Translations under genes and position numbers: made by a program
The notes under the pieces: generated by a model
Seen by the model: only the letters and a program-made list of their open reading frames with translations
Told to the model about the DNA's origin: nothing
Databases searched by the model: none
Shown here: piece by piece, positions 61,568-64,000 of the stretch
How positions within the stretch are numbered: the first letter of the stretch is position 1
How the letters are laid out: each line of letters opens with the position of its first letter
DNA from: Cardinalis cardinalis
Taxonomy: Eukaryota > Chordata > Aves > Passeriformes > Cardinalidae
Reading direction: 5' to 3'
Length of the DNA stretch: 64,000 nucleotides
Assembly (NCBI GenBank): GCA_014549065.1
Contig: JACDOX010000008.1
Span: 81,936-145,935 of the forward strand

Positions 61568-64000
61568 GTAATCATCTTTCTTTTTTCTTTAATCTTCCAG
61601 TGTAAAACCTGAGGGGCATATCTATAGTGACTTTAGTGAGGAATGTAATTAACCTAAAAAAATGGTTTCAAGGCACATTAGACATTTAAAATGGTTCCCC
61701 AGTCTGTTAGTACTTAAAATAATTAGACAAAAAGCCACATTTATTAATAAATCAGTTAATGTAATTAGTCTTTTAACTTCAAGGCAAATGTGTAGGATAC
61801 CCTGAATTTGTATTTTGCTGAAAATTTCCAATAGACTGCAGGTCTTTATTGCATAAACTTGCTAAAAATTCTCAAATTGATTAAATGGAGTTGTATCATT
61901 TTGATTCCTTACCTTTAATAACAAAACCCGTCTAAGTTATTACTATTTCTTAGTAATAAGAAGGCTTAAAACAGATAATTTTCCTGACTCCATTTATTTC
62001 TGTTCATACGGATTAAAGGATGGCTAATGAAAACTGCTTAAGATAAAGCACTTAAGCAGAATAAATTTTTCAGTATATGAAAAGTTCTGTACGGATGCCA
62101 TTAAAGTCTTGACAAATTTATTGATGTTGTTTATTAACTAGAATATGAATTTGTCTTATTATATAATGTGTTATTTGTATTAAAAACTGCTATCTTAGCA
62201 CTACATTAAAGAAAAGGTAAAAAGTTTGAACAAGTAGCAAGGAGTTTCCTAGAAAAAAAGAAATTGATGAAATACCTGGTTTTTTTTAAACTCTAAAATA
62301 TTTATTTACTGTAATAGTAACAGTACAATAGCTGATTCTCCCTGGAACTGCTTATGCAATCCTCAAAGGGATAGAATGAAGTATATGCTGTTTTGTGTTG
62401 CATTTTAATAGAAAATGTAAGAAGGAAGTAGAAAATGAGTGTTTGCATTAAAAATGATATGGCACTGTGAACATTAAGTGTAGCAATAGCAGCAAGTTCT
62501 ACATGTTACATTAGTAAAAAAGAATGGTTTTTCTCTCNTGTACATTGCTGCAGCCAGCAAATGAGCGATTACCTATCAATTACTGGAAGGTTTTAATGGT
62601 CTGTGAAGTGTCTGTGTAACCTGATAGTACAGTTAGCATAGAATCAAGAATTTATTTTGTTTTAGTGGTAAAATGTAGCTTCTTACCACCTCTGGAAAAG
62701 ACAAATCTTGAAGTACTGAGAATAGAATGTACTTTACATAAATAAGTACAATCTTACTAAGAATTTAGGTAAACATCCCAATGGATGATATATTGCGCCC
62801 ATATTATATGGGAACTGTCATAAAAATATTTCAAGCACAGGNTAATATATCTGTTACTGGTTCTTTGTATATTTTTCGCATTGATTTAGAGATGATGCAT
62901 ATAATTTCTGACTCCAGTGAGCATATCTTTGTTTATATTTCNCTAATGCATTTTTGCAATTCAGATCAAAGATATCTGCAGTTCAGAAATAAATAAAAAT
63001 TAAGTCTAAGAGAAAGGGGAGATACATAAAAAACTTATTTGTTTCTGGTTTTGTAGTGGCAGGTATATCAGAAAGGCAATGCATTTTGTGACTGCCACCC
63101 AATGCATTAGGGAAACGTGGCAATAACCGGCACCAGATTACTGCTTCCAAACAATCAAGCTGCCATTTTTATATGATAGTTAATATTTAAATGACATACT
63201 CTTGCATCTGCTGACAATTGATGTAATGGTAATACTTTATGAGTCAATATATATTTAATCAGTGGAAACTGTAAAAATTGATGAGAAATATATAACATAG
63301 CTATATTACAGTATGTAGCAGCTCTGTTAAATAGGAAAAGCTCCATATTGTTATCTTTTGGGGATGTTTTTTGAGGGTTTATAAAGCAACTTCTAATTCT
63401 TTTCTAAAAATGAAATTATTTGTCAACAGTTCAGATTGTATATGTAATACAAAAAGACTAAAATAAATCACATTTTTGTTAGAAACAATAAAATTAGTCG
63501 CTGTTCTCTTCATACAAATATTTTCAAGTGAGATTTGAAGCACTATGAATTTTACTTACATGCTAAATTCTGACATGAAGCATGATGGCCCTATTTCAAA
63601 GAAAGATGGACACATGATTAATATGAAAATTAGGCCGATGCAAGTACCTGAACTAATAAGGTAGTCCTTATTCAGGCTGGACTACCTTCAGTAATTTCAC
63701 CATTTTTCATGTGTCAGCTCTGATGTGGGTTACTGGAAATAAGCAGCTCCATAGAAAGCATTTCTCTCTACTTGGGGAATTTAAGGCCATCCAAGTACAT
63801 ACATATTTGGAAAAATATGTATGCACAAATGGAGTAACCTTTTTTGTATGGTTACTAAATCAGGATAAATTTTTTGCACTAACAGTGAACTTGAAAAGAT
63901 GTCAAGAAAAATTAATTGTGACAATGTGTGGTCAAGGTTTCCTGTCTCATAGTTAAAAATTCTGATTCACTAAAGCAGGATTTTAATGGTATCTAAAAAG
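61568..64000 (+). other. CDIN1: CDIN1 intron 4 (5' part)
   Basis: Begins gtaatc and continues past the window. AT-rich. A non-repetitive block at about 63,050-63,200 carries two palindromic aatgcatt words (63,078-63,085 and 63,101-63,108). No exon resembling the next CDIN1 segment (starting V-D-Y) is visible. Confidence 0.8.

Larger units (their letters stand above)
31633..64000 (+). other. CDIN1: CDIN1 gene, 5' part (runs off the right edge)
   Basis: Four exons at 31,633-31,733, 57,352-57,397, 58,253-58,317 and 61,507-61,567 join in one frame (101+46+65+61 = 273 nt) to encode residues 1-91. The match to human CDIN1 (C15orf41) is close and colinear, including the start region AQYDEIAQ, the block IKRTHAKHHT and the block APVLLDLANE. 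The human protein is about 281 residues, so roughly the N-terminal third is here. As known for the family, the N-terminal part holds helix-turn-helix-like domains and the C-terminal part a PD-(D/E)XK nuclease domain. It binds codanin-1 (CDAN1), and its loss causes congenital dyserythropoietic anaemia type I in humans. No frameshift or stop is seen, so the gene looks intact. Intron 1 is 25,618 bases. Confidence 0.95.

Overview
This is a 64-kb stretch of vertebrate nuclear DNA, most likely from a bird. It is AT-rich, its coding sequence is split into short exons with GT/AG introns, and its recognisable repeats are CR1-type LINE tails with the 3' end in reverse orientation plus endogenous retrovirus LTRs. 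Nothing prokaryotic is present: no operons, CRISPR arrays or ribosome binding sites. Single ambiguous bases (n) are scattered throughout, roughly one per several hundred bases.

Positions 1-31,080 are gene-poor and intergenic. I recognise CR1 fragments (about 581-1195, 7883-9045, 21,890-22,085), probable very old LINE remnants (about 16,740-17,360 and 24,430-24,870), an LTR-like piece (about 7030-7690), and a clean 709-bp solo LTR at 18,420-19,128 flanked by the 6-bp target duplication ATTACC. A 99-bp segment at 6515-6613 recurs at 8582-8680, where it interrupts the large CR1. I see no convincing protein-coding exon in this half.

Positions 31,090-31,900 form a sharp CpG island. It is the promoter and first coding exon of CDIN1 (C15orf41, codanin-1-interacting nuclease 1) on the + strand. 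Four coding exons can be joined exactly in frame: 31,633-31,733, 57,352-57,397, 58,253-58,317 and 61,507-61,567. Together they encode residues 1-91 of a protein whose human counterpart is about 281 residues. The nuclease domain lies beyond the right edge. Intron 1 is 25.6 kb, introns 2 and 3 are 0.86 and 3.2 kb, and intron 4 runs off the window.

The most interesting non-coding signal is in intron 2 (57,701-57,816): three TGACAG (MEIS/TGIF-type) hexamers around a perfect 12-bp inverted repeat, each arm of which fits the PBX-HOX consensus TGATNNATKR. CDIN1 is the conserved neighbour of MEIS2 in vertebrates, so a MEIS2 enhancer hosted in a CDIN1 intron is a reasonable hypothesis. At the largest scale, base composition appears to flip at the CpG island: A over T on the left, T over A on the right. 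That would fit divergent transcription or a replication origin.
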